A stretch of 64,000 nucleotides of DNA from Mycolicibacterium moriokaense (GCF_003347205.1 NZ_QQBJ01000001.1:1-64000); one strand, 5' to 3'; shown: positions 1 to 8,422, counted from the stretch's first letter. Numbers and translations: made by a program. Notes: generated by a model from the sequence alone, not told the origin.

Positions 1-143
1 CGACTCATCGACGGTCATTGCAGGTGTAACCCATGACCCGACTCAGGTGTCACCTATGTCGTGGTTTCACACACCCCCTCGCCCACAATTGTTGAGGTGC
101 CGGTCGCGGTGCCCGTCGAGACGGCGGGTCGTGTCCGAGCCGG
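1..143. other. Intergenic stretch at the left edge
   Basis: No convincing gene is seen. The stretch holds two close direct copies of CAGGTGTNAC (about 20-29 and 45-54), the second forming a near-palindrome GGTGTCACC. These could be regulator-binding half-sites for a gene to the left of the window, but nothing else supports this. Confidence 0.3.
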
Positions 144-740
144 CTAGCTGATCGCGCCGCCGTTGAGCACCCCGTTCAGAACGAGGTCGGTCAGTTCCTT
201 GGTGGCCCGATCGGTGTCCGTCACGTGTCGCACGCAGACGGCGTACCAGGCCGCGCCGGCGATCATGTCCATCAGGGTGTCGGCGCTGATGCCATCCCTG
301 GCGACGCCGGCGGCGGCCGCGTCGTCGACGGCGGCCGCCAACTGGCTGCGGGCCGCCGCCTCCAGCCGGTCGCTGATCACCCGGCGCATCCGCCGATCGG
401 AGCGCAGGTCGACCATCAATCCCGGGATCGCCTCGCGCACAGCCGGATCGCCGTACATCCGAACCGCCCCCGCGCACAGCCGGGCGATCTCGGCGGCGAA
501 GTCCTGCGCGGGTGCCTCGGGGCCGAGATCTGGAAAGACGGCCTCGTGCACCAGTTGTGCCTTTGAATTCCATCGCCGGTAAACCGCGGGCCGGCTGACG
601 CCCGCGGTGGCCGCGATCAAGTCGATCGTCGTCGCGGAATATCCGCGTTCGACGAGCAGCGTCCGGGCGGCCGCCCGCACCGCGTCGTCGATCGCCGGGT
701 CGCGGCGAGAGCCCTGGCGTCGGTGCCGCGTCGTGCCCAT
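144..740 (-). CDS. TetR/AcrR family transcriptional regulator
   Basis: This 198-residue protein has a typical TetR N-terminal helix-turn-helix at about residues 15-60, with the recognition region ATTIDLIAATAGVSRPAVYRRW, followed by an all-helical ligand-binding domain. I chose the ATG at 740, ahead of MGTTRHRRQG, because the more upstream in-frame codons would place a long non-TetR-like extension over the promoter of the divergent oxidoreductase. The gene is divergent from the molybdopterin oxidoreductase starting at 820, with only about 80 bp between them. It is therefore a likely local repressor of that gene; this is inference from the arrangement. The ligand cannot be read from the sequence. 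Confidence 0.85.
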   Translation of the reverse strand: MGTTRHRRQGSRRDPAIDDAVRAAARTLLVERGYSATTIDLIAATAGVSRPAVYRRWNSKAQLVHEAVFPDLGPEAPAQDFAAEIARLCAGAVRMYGDPAVREAIPGLMVDLRSDRRMRRVISDRLEAAARSQLAAAVDDAAAAGVARDGISADTLMDMIAGAAWYAVCVRHVTDTDRATKELTDLVLNGVLNGGAIS

Positions 741-819
741 CAGCCATTCCCCCAGTCCGGATTTGTCGTTACAGTGTGTCACGGCAACCGCGAAATCGCA
801 TTCGCAGGAGGAGGCAGCC

Positions 820-3072
820 ATGACCGCCGGATTGGATAAGCAGGTCGCCGCGACCGGAGAAGACGGACGCCACCTATACACCTGCCCGCTGTGTGAGGCC
901 ATGTGCGGCTTGGAGATTCAGGTGGCCGACGGCAAGGTCGCAAGTATCCGCGGCAACCGCGACGACACCTGGAGCCGCGGGCACATCTGCCCCAAGGGCG
1001 CGACGCTGGGCGCCCTGCACGAGGACCCGGACCGGATCCGGCGCCCGATGATCAAGGTCGACGGGCAGTGGCAGGAGGTCAGCTGGGGTGCGGCGTTCCG
1101 GCGTTGCACCGAACTGCTGGCGCCCATCATCGAGCAGCACGGCATCGGCGCGGTCACGTGCTACACCGGAAACCCACTCGCGCACTCCTTCTCGCTGGGC
1201 CGCTACACAGGCGTGCTTCTGGGCATGTCGGGCATCCCGCTGTCCTATTCGCCGGGCACCGTCGACCAGTGGCCGAAAAACCTGTCCTCACACCTGATGT
1301 ACGGCGGCTGGTGGAGTTTCCCGGTGCCCGACATCGAACGCACCGACCTGCTCGTGGTGATGGGCGCCAATCCGGCCGCCTCGCAAGGCTCGCTGCTGGC
1401 TGCGCCCGACGTGATGGGCATCATCGAGGGAATCCGCGAGCGCGGCAGGGTGATTGTGATCGACCCGGTGCGGACGGCGACGGCCGCGCGCGCCGACGAG
1501 TGGCTGCCGATCACCCCAGGCACCGACGCGGCGCTGCTGCTGGCCATCGCCCACACGCTGTTCGCGGAGAACCTCGTCCGCCTCGGTGATCTCGCGCCCC
1601 ACGTCGACGGGATCGACCGGATGCGCGACGTCGCCGCGCAGTGGCCGCCGGAGCGCGTCGCGGCCGTCACCAAGATCGACGCCGAGCGCATCCGGGAGTT
1701 GGCCCGCGAACTGGCCGGCACCCCTCGTGCGGTCGTCTACGGCCGGATCGGCACGTGCAACCAGGAATTCGGCAGTCTGGCCAGTTGGCTGGTCGACGTC
1801 GTCAACATCCTGGCAGGCAACTTCGACGCCGAGGGTGGCTCGATGTTCCCCCGGGCGGCCGCCTGGTCGGTCACCGTGCAGCCGATACCCGGCCTCGAGG
1901 ACGGTGCCGCGGATTTCGGCCGATTCCGCACCCGCGTGCGCGGCGCCAAAGAGGTGCTCGGCCAGGTGCCGGTGTCGTGTCTGGCCGAGGAGATCGCCAC
2001 ACCCGGCGACGGCCAGATCAGGGCGCTGATCACGGTCGCGGGCAACCCGGTGCTGTCCACACCCGCCGGGCACAAGCTCGACGAGGTGCTGCCGACGTTG
2101 GACGCGATGATCGCCGTCGACCTGTGGCTCAACGAAACCACCCGGCACGCCGACGTGATCCTGCCCGCCCCTTCGCCGTTGGAGCAGCCTCACCACGACG
2201 ACCTCATTCTCAACTTCGCGATCAACAGCATCGCCAACTACTCGGCGCCCGTCTTCACCCGACCCGACCCGGACGCACCCCAGGAGTGGGAGATCCTGAT
2301 CCGGTTGACCGGGCTGTGCACAGGAACCCCCGCTGAGGACGTCGACGTGGCGGCGATCGACGACGGGTTCTTCGACTACATGGCCTTCACGAAGGGACTC
2401 GACGGAGCCGAGATCCGCCGGCGCTACCAGCACGGCGGGCCGGAGCGAATCCTCGACTTCACGCTGCGTACCGGGCCGTTCGGGGACGGATACGGCGAGA
2501 ACCCCGATGGGGTGACGCTGGAGAAGCTGAAGGCCCAGCCCAACGGCATCAATTTCGGTCCGATGGTGCCGCAGGTGCCCGACGTGCTCGGCACCGCGGA
2601 CGGCAAGATCCGGCTGGCCCCGCAGTACCTGCTCGACGACCTGCCCCGGCTCGCCGCACGGCTCGAGCGGGCGCCGGACGACCTGGTGCTGGTCAGCAGG
2701 CGCCATCTGCGGTCGAACAACTCGTGGCTGCACAATGTGGGACCGCTGATGAAGGGCAAGGATCGCTGCACCCTGCTGATGCACGACGACGACGCGAAAC
2801 GCCGCGGGGTGCACACCGGAGACCACGTGACGGTGACGTCGGCGGGCGGCGACATCGAAGTGCCCGTCGAGGTGACCGACGCGATCATGCGCGGCGTGGT
2901 GTCCATGCCGCACGGCTGGGGCCACGGCAAGGACGGCACCCGGCTGGCGATCGCCAACGGCTCGCCCGGCGCCAACACCAACGTGCTGTCGCCGCCGACG
3001 TTCATCGACGAGCCGTCGGGCAACGGAGCGCTCAACGGCATCCCGGTGACGGTCACCGCGGTGCGGACCTGA
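820..3072 (+). CDS. Molybdopterin-dependent oxidoreductase (formate dehydrogenase-like, 4Fe-4S)
   Basis: The 750-residue protein belongs to the DMSO reductase/FdhF superfamily. It begins with a [4Fe-4S] site, Cys22-x2-Cys25-x3-Cys29 and Cys57 in HICPKG, followed by the large bis-MGD-binding domains. The C-terminal molydopterin dinucleotide-binding domain lies in roughly the last 120 residues, with the typical MPHGWGHG and PGANTNVLS motifs. No twin-arginine signal is visible, so a cytoplasmic enzyme is expected. The ATG at 820 is preceded by a strong AGGAGGAGG ribosome-binding site, which decides the start over the long upstream open frame. Family members oxidise or reduce small substrates such as formate; the actual substrate is not evident, and no electron-transfer subunit lies beside it. 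The TetR at 144-740 may control it. Confidence 0.9.
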   Translation: MTAGLDKQVAATGEDGRHLYTCPLCEAMCGLEIQVADGKVASIRGNRDDTWSRGHICPKGATLGALHEDPDRIRRPMIKVDGQWQEVSWGAAFRRCTELLAPIIEQHGIGAVTCYTGNPLAHSFSLGRYTGVLLGMSGIPLSYSPGTVDQWPKNLSSHLMYGGWWSFPVPDIERTDLLVVMGANPAASQGSLLAAPDVMGIIEGIRERGRVIVIDPVRTATAARADEWLPITPGTDAALLLAIAHTLFAENLVRLGDLAPHVDGIDRMRDVAAQWPPERVAAVTKIDAERIRELARELAGTPRAVVYGRIGTCNQEFGSLASWLVDVVNILAGNFDAEGGSMFPRAAAWSVTVQPIPGLEDGAADFGRFRTRVRGAKEVLGQVPVSCLAEEIATPGDGQIRALITVAGNPVLSTPAGHKLDEVLPTLDAMIAVDLWLNETTRHADVILPAPSPLEQPHHDDLILNFAINSIANYSAPVFTRPDPDAPQEWEILIRLTGLCTGTPAEDVDVAAIDDGFFDYMAFTKGLDGAEIRRRYQHGGPERILDFTLRTGPFGDGYGENPDGVTLEKLKAQPNGINFGPMVPQVPDVLGTADGKIRLAPQYLLDDLPRLAARLERAPDDLVLVSRRHLRSNNSWLHNVGPLMKGKDRCTLLMHDDDAKRRGVHTGDHVTVTSAGGDIEVPVEVTDAIMRGVVSMPHGWGHGKDGTRLAIANGSPGANTNVLSPPTFIDEPSGNGALNGIPVTVTAVRT

Positions 3073-3084
3073 AAGTATTCGAGC

Positions 3085-3582
3085 GTGGGCACAAACCAGC
3101 GGGCGAAGATCGTCATGTCCGACGAGGAGATCGCCGAATTCATCGAGCGCAGCCGCACGGCCACCATGGCCACGGTGCTGCCGGACGGGCGGCCGCATCT
3201 GGTCGCGATGTGGTACGCCGTCGTCGACGGCGAGATCTGGTTCGAGACCAAGGCCAAATCGCAGAAGGCGGTGAACCTGCGCCGCGACCCGACCATCACC
3301 GTGATGATCGAGGACGGCCAGAGCTACGACACCCTGCGCGGGGTGTCCATCGACGGCACCGCCGAGATCGTCGACGACCCGGAAACCAATCTGCGCGTTG
3401 GGAAAAGCGTGTGGGAACGCTACACGGGGCCCTACTCCGACGAGATGAAACCGTTCGTCGAGCAGATGATGCACAACCGGATCTGCGTGCGGGTGGTGCC
3501 GGGCCGGCTGCGCAGCTGGGATCACCGCAAGCTCGGCATGGACCCGATGCCGATCGGTGGCAGCACCGCGCAATACCTATAG
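3085..3582 (+). CDS. PPOX-class F420-dependent flavin/deazaflavin oxidoreductase
   Basis: This 165-residue protein has the split-barrel FMN-binding fold. The N-terminal segment TATMATVLPDGRPHLVAMWY and the basic patch KSQKAVNLRRDP are typical of the PPOX/Rv0121c-like F420 enzymes of mycobacteria. The GTG at 3085 lies 12 bp after the preceding stop and was chosen because it opens the conserved N-terminus. Such enzymes transfer hydride from F420H2 (or bind FMN or haem) to small substrates; the substrate is unknown. It is followed by a Ddn-like enzyme of the same cofactor world, which suggests a small F420-related redox cluster. Confidence 0.8.
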   Translation: MGTNQRAKIVMSDEEIAEFIERSRTATMATVLPDGRPHLVAMWYAVVDGEIWFETKAKSQKAVNLRRDPTITVMIEDGQSYDTLRGVSIDGTAEIVDDPETNLRVGKSVWERYTGPYSDEMKPFVEQMMHNRICVRVVPGRLRSWDHRKLGMDPMPIGGSTAQYL

Positions 3583-3592
3583 GTTGTGCGCA
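3580..3592 (+). promoter_or_regulatory. -10 element for a leaderless start of the Ddn-like gene
   Basis: TAGGTT at 3580-3585 matches the mycobacterial TANNNT -10 consensus. It ends exactly 7 bases before the A of the ATG at 3592. This geometry predicts a leaderless transcript and favours ATG 3592 over the in-frame GTG two codons upstream. Confidence 0.45.
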
Positions 3593-4071
3593 TGGACGCC
3601 AACAACAAGCCCAAGCAGCTCAACGCCCCGTTCGTGAAGACGGCGATGCGCTACGCGGGCCGCGCGCACGCCTGGGTCTATCGCCGCAGCGGCGGCAAGA
3701 TCGGCGCGAACTGGCGCGTCGGCGCGGGCGCGAAGAAGCCGGTGCCGACATTGCTTCTCGAGCACCGGGGCCGCAAGTCCGGCAAGCTGTTCGCCTCGCC
3801 GCTGGTGTACATCACCGAGGGCGACAACGTCATCATCGTGGCGTCGATGGGCGGCCGCGACGAGAACCCGCAGTGGTATCACAACCTGATCGCCGATCCC
3901 GACGTGCACATCGAGATCGGCCGCGACCGGCGTGCTGTGCGCGCGGTGCTGGCCGGCCCGGACGAGAAGGCGCGCCTGTGGCCGAAGCTGGTCGAGGCCT
4001 ACGCCGACTTCGATAGCTACAAGGCGTGGACCGACCGCGACATCCCGGTCTTCGTCCTCGAGCCGCGTTAG
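3592..4071 (+). CDS. Ddn-like deazaflavin (F420)-dependent nitroreductase family protein
   Basis: The protein has 159 residues. The central HRGRKSGKLFASPLVYITEGDNVIIVASMGG and the downstream PQWYHNLIADPDV motif are the signature of the Ddn/DUF385 split-barrel family, which uses F420H2 to reduce quinones and nitroimidazoles at the membrane. Length and motif order fit the family fully. The N-terminus is basic and amphipathic, as in Ddn, consistent with peripheral membrane association. The start was set at ATG 3592 because a -10 element lies at the right distance for leaderless initiation. The 3' end overlaps the convergent thioesterase gene by 4 bp. Confidence 0.85.
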   Translation: MDANNKPKQLNAPFVKTAMRYAGRAHAWVYRRSGGKIGANWRVGAGAKKPVPTLLLEHRGRKSGKLFASPLVYITEGDNVIIVASMGGRDENPQWYHNLIADPDVHIEIGRDRRAVRAVLAGPDEKARLWPKLVEAYADFDSYKAWTDRDIPVFVLEPR

Positions 4072-4886
4072 CCGCGGCTGGGCGGTTTGAAGCCCGCGTT
4101 CGCCAGCCCCGTCGCCACCCCGGAGCCGATCGGGCCGGTCCGGTCGAACAGCGTCGCCGTTCCGGTTGCGACGCCGGCGTGGCTGTAGTGCGTCAGGCCC
4201 GCCAGCCCGACGTACTCGCCGACCGGCAACCGGCTCAACGTCAGCGTGTAGTCGGCGTTGATGTAGTTCAAACCGCTTGCGCTGGAATGGGTTAGCGAGC
4301 TCGTCACATCACCGGCCATCGCGGCGCGGACGAACGGCGACACGGCTTCCCCGGCGACCAGCGGCTTCACGTCGCGCACCCACGCGTATTTCTGGCCGCC
4401 GTGTTGCCACTCGGACAGATCGTTGCTGGGGCCCGTCGACGTGGAGTTCGCGCTGTACGTCCACAACTCCATCGTGAAGTCACCGGACACGTCGGCGGGC
4501 CGCTCGGGTGGCGGCGGCATCTCAATCGGCATGGTCCACGCCGCATCGGGCGGTTGCTCGCCGCGCCGCAGGAACAAGGCGCCGGCGCGTGCGACGACGG
4601 TGTCCTCCTGCCGCATTGTCGCGTCCACCAACCGAATCCGCCTGCCCTCGCGTTCGACGGTGGCGGTCACGCGCACCGGGTGGGCCAGGGCGACGGGCCG
4701 CAGCAGGTCGACGGTCAATCGCGCGGGCTGCAGGTCGGCGTCGCCGCCGGCCAGTTCGATCGCCCGCGCCAGCAGGCCGCCGATGTAGGTGCCGCTGATC
4801 GTCGAACCCCACGGCCCGCGCGCGAGCGGGCTGGGCACCAGCATGTCTCCGTCTGCGGCGAAGAATGCCTGGTCATGACTTGTCAT
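4068..4886 (-). CDS. Acyl-CoA thioesterase family protein (double hotdog, TesB-like)
   Basis: The 272-residue protein is a double-hotdog thioesterase of the mycobacterial type. The first half holds RGPWGSTISGTYIGGLLARAIE and a strand-rich segment ending in ARAGALFLRR. The second half holds NYINADYTLTLSRLPVGEYVGL, which resembles the catalytic hotdog of acyl-CoA thioesterases. It probably hydrolyses an acyl-CoA thioester; chain length is unknown. I used the ATG at 4886; a TTG two codons upstream is the alternative. It converges on the Ddn-like gene and is followed downstream by nothing co-directional within an operon-like distance. Confidence 0.75.
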   Translation of the reverse strand: MTSHDQAFFAADGDMLVPSPLARGPWGSTISGTYIGGLLARAIELAGGDADLQPARLTVDLLRPVALAHPVRVTATVEREGRRIRLVDATMRQEDTVVARAGALFLRRGEQPPDAAWTMPIEMPPPPERPADVSGDFTMELWTYSANSTSTGPSNDLSEWQHGGQKYAWVRDVKPLVAGEAVSPFVRAAMAGDVTSSLTHSSASGLNYINADYTLTLSRLPVGEYVGLAGLTHYSHAGVATGTATLFDRTGPIGSGVATGLANAGFKPPSRG

Positions 4887-4919
4887 CGGCAAAGACGATA
4901 GCGCGGCTAACCGCCTGAC

Positions 4920-5216
4920 TCAGTCATCGACGTCGGCGTACTCGGGATGCTTCTCGACGTAGGAGACGACCGACTCGCACTTGGGGACGATCCGCAGCCC
5001 GGCGTCGCGGGTGTGCTGCAGCGCCTCGCCGATCAGGATCGTCGCCAAGCCGCGACCTTCGAAACCCTTGTCCACCTCGGTGTGGGTGAAGATGCGCCGC
5101 TGTCCGCGGTCGAGGAACTCGGCCCTGCCGACCTTCTGGCCGTCGACGGAGATCGTGTACCGGTCGGATTCGGCGCTCACCGAGGTGGGGGCGCCGGTCT
5201 TGTCCGGGGTGGTCAT
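4920..5216 (-). CDS. Small GNAT-family N-acetyltransferase (YjdJ-like)
   Basis: This 98-residue protein matches the short single-domain GNAT family. It has a strand pair with TISVDGQKVGRAEFLDRG, then FTHTEVDKGFEGRGLATILI, which contains the acetyl-CoA pyrophosphate-binding loop (GFEGRGLA), and a C-terminal CESVVSYVEKHPEY. Proteins of this type acetylate unknown amines and are typically below 110 residues, so it is full length. Its ATG overlaps the stop of the pirin gene (ATGA, 5213-5216), so the two are probably translated together. A long upstream extension in the same frame runs through pirin coding sequence and is not credible. Confidence 0.8.
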   Translation of the reverse strand: MTTPDKTGAPTSVSAESDRYTISVDGQKVGRAEFLDRGQRRIFTHTEVDKGFEGRGLATILIGEALQHTRDAGLRIVPKCESVVSYVEKHPEYADVDD

Positions 5217-6184
5217 GGTTGTCCCTTCGGGTTGGGTCGGGGCTGCAAGGTCGCATTGGGCAGCGGGGGTGCGGGCAGTCGCTCGACTGCGCCACGGTAA
5301 CCGTCGACGGCGCCGAAGCGGGCATCGCGGTCCTCCCACATCTTCCGGTAGCCGGCGATGTCGTCGTGGCTGCGCCCGACGAAGTTCCACCACATCACCA
5401 GCTGCTCATCGAACGGCACCCCGCCGAGCAGTACCGCACGCGTCGGTCCGTCGCCCGGGTTGTGCAGCGACAACACCCCGCAACCGGCGGCCTGGTATGC
5501 CAGGTCGGCCACCTCGAGAGCCGCACCTGCCGCTTCGAGGCGGCCCCGGTCGAGCAGCACGCCGTGCTCGAAGGCCGGGTTCACGTCGAGGTCGACGCGC
5601 GCGCCGGGATCGAGATCGATCTGCGCGCCGAGCAGCAGGGTGAACGTGTGCACGGGGGAACGGCTACCCCCCAGCTCGCCGAGGAACACCCGCAGCGCGG
5701 CACCAGGCACCGCGACGGGCTCCGGCGCGTAGTGCGCGAAGTCCCGGCCGGTGTCGCGGTCGGCGTCGGGCAGTGCCACCCACAGCTGAACGCCGTGCAG
5801 GATCGTCGTCGCGGCGGTGGAGACCTCGGAGTGACAGATGCCCGCGCCGGCCGTCATCAGGTTGAGCTCGCCTGGGCGCACCAACGCATGGACGCCGGCG
5901 CTGTCGCGGTGTTCGACCTCGCCCTCGAACAGCCAGCTGACGGTCTGCAGCCCGGTGTGCGGATGCGGGGGTACGTCCATGCCGACCCCGCTGCGAACGT
6001 CATGGGGGCCGTAGTGATCGGCGAAGCACCACGCCCCGATCAGCGAGCGCTCGCGCTGCGGCAACGTGCGCCGGACCCGAATGGCCCGCGGGCCGCCGAG
6101 CGGGACTTCCCGAGCGGGTAGCACGCCGGTGAATGCCGATGCCGCGCAAGCAACTTCGGTCGGCGCGGCATCGGTGTTGCTCAC
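5213..6184 (-). CDS. Pirin family protein
   Basis: The 323-residue bicupin carries the pirin N-terminal metal-site region DVPPHPHTGLQTVSWLFEGEVEHRD and the downstream MTAGAGICHSE. These contribute the His/His/His/Glu ligands of the iron-binding cupin. Pirins act as quercetinases or redox-linked regulators; which applies cannot be told from sequence. The start is GTG at 6184. The gene is coupled to the GNAT gene by a 4-bp overlap. A second, different pirin is encoded at 38413-39384, and the two share only the general family pattern. Confidence 0.85.
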   Translation of the reverse strand: MSNTDAAPTEVACAASAFTGVLPAREVPLGGPRAIRVRRTLPQRERSLIGAWCFADHYGPHDVRSGVGMDVPPHPHTGLQTVSWLFEGEVEHRDSAGVHALVRPGELNLMTAGAGICHSEVSTAATTILHGVQLWVALPDADRDTGRDFAHYAPEPVAVPGAALRVFLGELGGSRSPVHTFTLLLGAQIDLDPGARVDLDVNPAFEHGVLLDRGRLEAAGAALEVADLAYQAAGCGVLSLHNPGDGPTRAVLLGGVPFDEQLVMWWNFVGRSHDDIAGYRKMWEDRDARFGAVDGYRGAVERLPAPPLPNATLQPRPNPKGQP

Positions 6185-6199
6185 CCGGCCACAGTATCG

Positions 6200-6613
6200 C
6201 TACCCCGTCATCGCGGCGCGGATCACCTCCAGGTCGTGGTCGTCGATGCGAAAGACCCCGAAGCGGAACTTGTAGCCCCAGCGGCTCTTGTCCTCGATGA
6301 AGTCGAGCTGCTCGATCAGCGGTCTGATCGGCGTCTCCGTGCAGGACAGGAAGTCGACGTTGCGCCGCCACGGGCGGAAGTCATCGGAGACCTCCACCTG
6401 GTAGGGCTCGTCGTCGGCGACCTGGCCGATGGCGGTGAACGCCTGCAGCGGGGAGCCCTTCGGGTAGTCGGTCTTGGGCGAATAGAAAACTATCCAGTCG
6501 CCCCGGGCCATCTTGGCCAGCATGTGCGGCTTGCCGTGATTGGCCTGCGTGAAACGGCCGCGGACGCCACGCTCGACGTGGCCGCGGCTGACGGTGTTCA
6601 TCCAGTTCGTCAT
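6200..6613 (-). CDS. EVE domain-containing protein (UPF0310 type)
   Basis: The 137-residue protein starts MTNWMNTVSRGHVERGV and continues with FTQANHGKP, ARGDWIVFYSP and a closing FRFGVFRIDD. This is the pattern of the EVE/UPF0310 family, a PUA-related fold that binds modified bases in nucleic acid. I moved the start to the ATG at 6613, since family members begin at MTNW; the longer in-frame start at 6643 adds 10 residues without family support. Its job in the cell is not known. It lies 15 bp upstream of the pirin gene on the same strand and may share its transcript. Confidence 0.8.
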   Translation of the reverse strand: MTNWMNTVSRGHVERGVRGRFTQANHGKPHMLAKMARGDWIVFYSPKTDYPKGSPLQAFTAIGQVADDEPYQVEVSDDFRPWRRNVDFLSCTETPIRPLIEQLDFIEDKSRWGYKFRFGVFRIDDHDLEVIRAAMTG

Positions 6614-6679
6614 GAAACGGACGCTATGTCCGCGGTCCGACATCTGGGCGCCGTCGCCGAACCGGCTGTGGACAACCCG

Positions 6680-7090
6680 TCAGAACGGGCTGCTGTTGCG
6701 CTGCCACCTGGCCTCTTCGGGCCGCGGTCCGTACTTGGCGATGTAGGCGTCGTGGATGTGGGCGTTGCGCTTGCGGTTGATCTCGTCGACGAGGGCGGGG
6801 TCCAGGCCGTGCTGCGCAAGCCGGTGCCGACGCCACACCTTGTTCAGCGCCAGCGCCATCAACAACGACCAGATGTAGATCGGCGCTGTCATCTCCAGAT
6901 GCACGTACAGGGACGCGGGCAGCAGCCAGAACGGGGCCAGCACCAGAAGCGGCGGGATCGCATAGCGGATCATGTGCCTGCGGATGGCCCCGTGATCAGC
7001 CAGGTCGTGTGCCACCCACTCGCGGTACTCGTCGGGAAGGCGGCGGCCGAACACGTAGCCGAGGTATCGGGCCGGTGAGGGACGGTTCAC
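6680..7090 (-). CDS. DUF5313-type small membrane protein
   Basis: This 136-residue mycobacterial protein begins NRPSPARYLGYVFGRRLPDEYREWVAHDL. It has two hydrophobic segments at about residues 43-60 (PPLLVLAPFWLLPASLYV) and 65-80 (APIYIWSLLMALALN), followed by a basic, charged C-terminus. The N-terminal pattern is that of DUF5313 as I recall it. The start is a GTG at 7090 preceded by AAGGAG at a good distance. It overlaps the stop of the MarR gene by GTGA, so it is translationally coupled to that regulator. The function is unknown; co-expression with an OhrR-like regulator hints at an envelope stress role, which is inference. Confidence 0.7.
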   Translation of the reverse strand: MNRPSPARYLGYVFGRRLPDEYREWVAHDLADHGAIRRHMIRYAIPPLLVLAPFWLLPASLYVHLEMTAPIYIWSLLMALALNKVWRRHRLAQHGLDPALVDEINRKRNAHIHDAYIAKYGPRPEEARWQRNSSPF

Positions 7091-7581
7091 GTGCGTTCTC
7101 CTTGAAGAGCGCCTGCGGCCAGCGCGGCGCTGTTGATCCGGGTCAGGACCGAGTGCAGATGCTCGAGTTCCTCGAGCCCGACGCCCAGCCGGTCGATCAC
7201 GGCGGGCGGAATCTCGAGCGCCTTGCGACGCAGCCGCAGGCCCGCCGCCGTGAGGGCCACGTCGGTGGTCCGTTCGTCGGAGGCCGACCGGGTTCGGGTG
7301 ACCAGGCCGAGCGCCTCGAGACGTTTCAGCATGGGCGACAGCGTCGCCGAATCGAGTTGCAAGGCAGCGGCGATCGCCTTGACCGACAAGGGCTTTCCGG
7401 CGTCGTCGCCGCGGTGGTGGTCCCACAGCGCGAGCATCACCAGGTACTGCGGATGCGTCAGACCCAGCGGCTCGAGCAGCGGCCGGTACACCGCCAGCAC
7501 GGCGCGGTTGGTGACCGCCAGTGCGAAGCACACCTGGCGCTCGAGGGCGAGGGGGTCGGCCTGGACATCTGTGGCGGTCAC
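7087..7581 (-). CDS. MarR family regulator, OhrR-like (conserved N-terminal Cys)
   Basis: The 164-residue winged-helix protein has the core LSVKAIAAALQLDSATLSPMLKRLEALGLVTRTRSASDERTTDVALT, which covers the recognition helix and the DxR wing of MarR proteins. Near the N-terminus, VCFALAVTNRA places a cysteine at about residue 18, in the position of the peroxide-sensing cysteine of OhrR. The followup Y-x-x-L (VYRPLL) and TLSPMLKRLE also match OhrR. It is therefore probably an organic-peroxide or thiol-oxidation sensor. The GTG start at 7581 sits at leaderless distance from TACGAT, and an inverted repeat lies just upstream, which suggests autoregulation. No ohr gene is adjacent. Confidence 0.8.
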   Translation of the reverse strand: MTATDVQADPLALERQVCFALAVTNRAVLAVYRPLLEPLGLTHPQYLVMLALWDHHRGDDAGKPLSVKAIAAALQLDSATLSPMLKRLEALGLVTRTRSASDERTTDVALTAAGLRLRRKALEIPPAVIDRLGVGLEELEHLHSVLTRINSAALAAGALQGERT

Positions 7582-7738
7582 AACTCAGATCGTACCCTAA
7601 TAGATAGGGCACTAACTACGGGTGAGACGGCACTCACGTCGGGTCGCCACGATCTACGGGTAGATATATGCGCATATCACTATGTATGGTCGGCATCAGA
7701 ACACGCAGACCCTTGAACAACGGCGAGAGGAGACGACG
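7582..7738. promoter_or_regulatory. Divergent MarR/cyclase control region with two palindromes
   Basis: Two palindromes lie between the divergent MarR and cyclase genes. CCCTAATAGATAGGG (7595-7609) is an inverted repeat directly upstream of the minus-strand -10 TACGAT (7594-7589) and is placed to act as the MarR operator. ATATGCGCATAT (7666-7677) is a perfect 12-bp palindrome nearer to the cyclase gene and could be a second operator. Their roles are inferred from position only. Confidence 0.5.
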
Positions 7739-8422
7739 ATGCCGCCGACCACCTCACCGCAGCGCATCCCGACGTCGACGGCGCGCGACCGCCTGGCGGT
7801 CGCATTCGTGGACATGGCGGGGTTCACCGCGCTCACCGAGGCACACGGTGACCGGGTGGCCGCCGAACTGGCCGAAGGTTTCATCGATCTGGTGCGGCGC
7901 GAACTCGGCGTCGAGGACCGACTGGTGAAGGGCATCGGCGACGCGGTGATGTTCACCTCAGAGTCACCGGCCGGAGCACTCCGAACGCTGCGCAGGGTCT
8001 TCGGCGCGGTGCACGGCACGCGCGGGTACCCGCGGCTACGCGCGGGCGTCGACTTCGGCCCTGTCGTCACGACCCGCGCCGACATCTACGGGCGCACCGT
8101 CAACGTCGCCGCTCGCCTGGCGGCCGATGCCGGCGCCGGTCAGATATTGGTCAGCCAGGCGGTGGCGCTGGCCGGGAAGCTCGCCGGCGCACGGGCGGTT
8201 CCGCTGGGCGCCAGGACCTTCCGCAACATCACCGAGGCCGTCCCGGTATACGCCGTCGCGTTCGACCGGACCTGTTACTGCGGCAGGACCGATCCGGTGT
8301 GCCGCATGCTGCTGACCGCCGATCGCGTCGCGACCACACGCCTCTACGACGGCGACAGCTACCCGTTCTGCTCGATCGACTGCGACAACCGGTTCGCGAA
8401 CAGTCCCGAGGTGTTCGCGTGA
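7739..8422 (+). CDS. Class III nucleotide cyclase fused to a C-terminal YHS domain
   Basis: The 227-residue protein has a class III cyclase homology domain at about residues 18-165. AFVDMAGFTAL carries the first metal-binding Asp, VKGIGDAVMF the substrate Lys and second Asp, and GRTVNVAARL the Asn/Arg pair of the transition-state site. All catalytic positions look intact. The C-terminal 55 residues (CYCGRTDPVCRM ... YPFCSIDCDNRF) form a YHS/TRASH-type metal-binding domain. The combination suggests a cyclase gated by a metal or by redox state. The start ATG 7739 follows AGAGGAG. The gene overlaps the downstream monooxygenase by GTGA, so the two proteins are made together. Confidence 0.8.
   Translation: MPPTTSPQRIPTSTARDRLAVAFVDMAGFTALTEAHGDRVAAELAEGFIDLVRRELGVEDRLVKGIGDAVMFTSESPAGALRTLRRVFGAVHGTRGYPRLRAGVDFGPVVTTRADIYGRTVNVAARLAADAGAGQILVSQAVALAGKLAGARAVPLGARTFRNITEAVPVYAVAFDRTCYCGRTDPVCRMLLTADRVATTRLYDGDSYPFCSIDCDNRFANSPEVFA

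Noticed and set aside
741-902. Longer start for the TetR gene at 144-740
   Set aside because: The extension would overlap the start and ribosome-binding site of the divergent oxidoreductase and has no TetR features.
1288-3573. Long open frame on the minus strand across the molybdopterin oxidoreductase
   Set aside because: Its product is His/Arg/Val-rich with no domain pattern, while the plus strand encodes a clear enzyme with cofactor motifs; it is a GC-rich shadow frame.
6680-7612. 310-codon frame covering the DUF5313 and MarR genes
   Set aside because: Only the last 136 codons are protein-like; the upstream part is a shadow of MarR, and a good ribosome-binding site marks GTG 7090.
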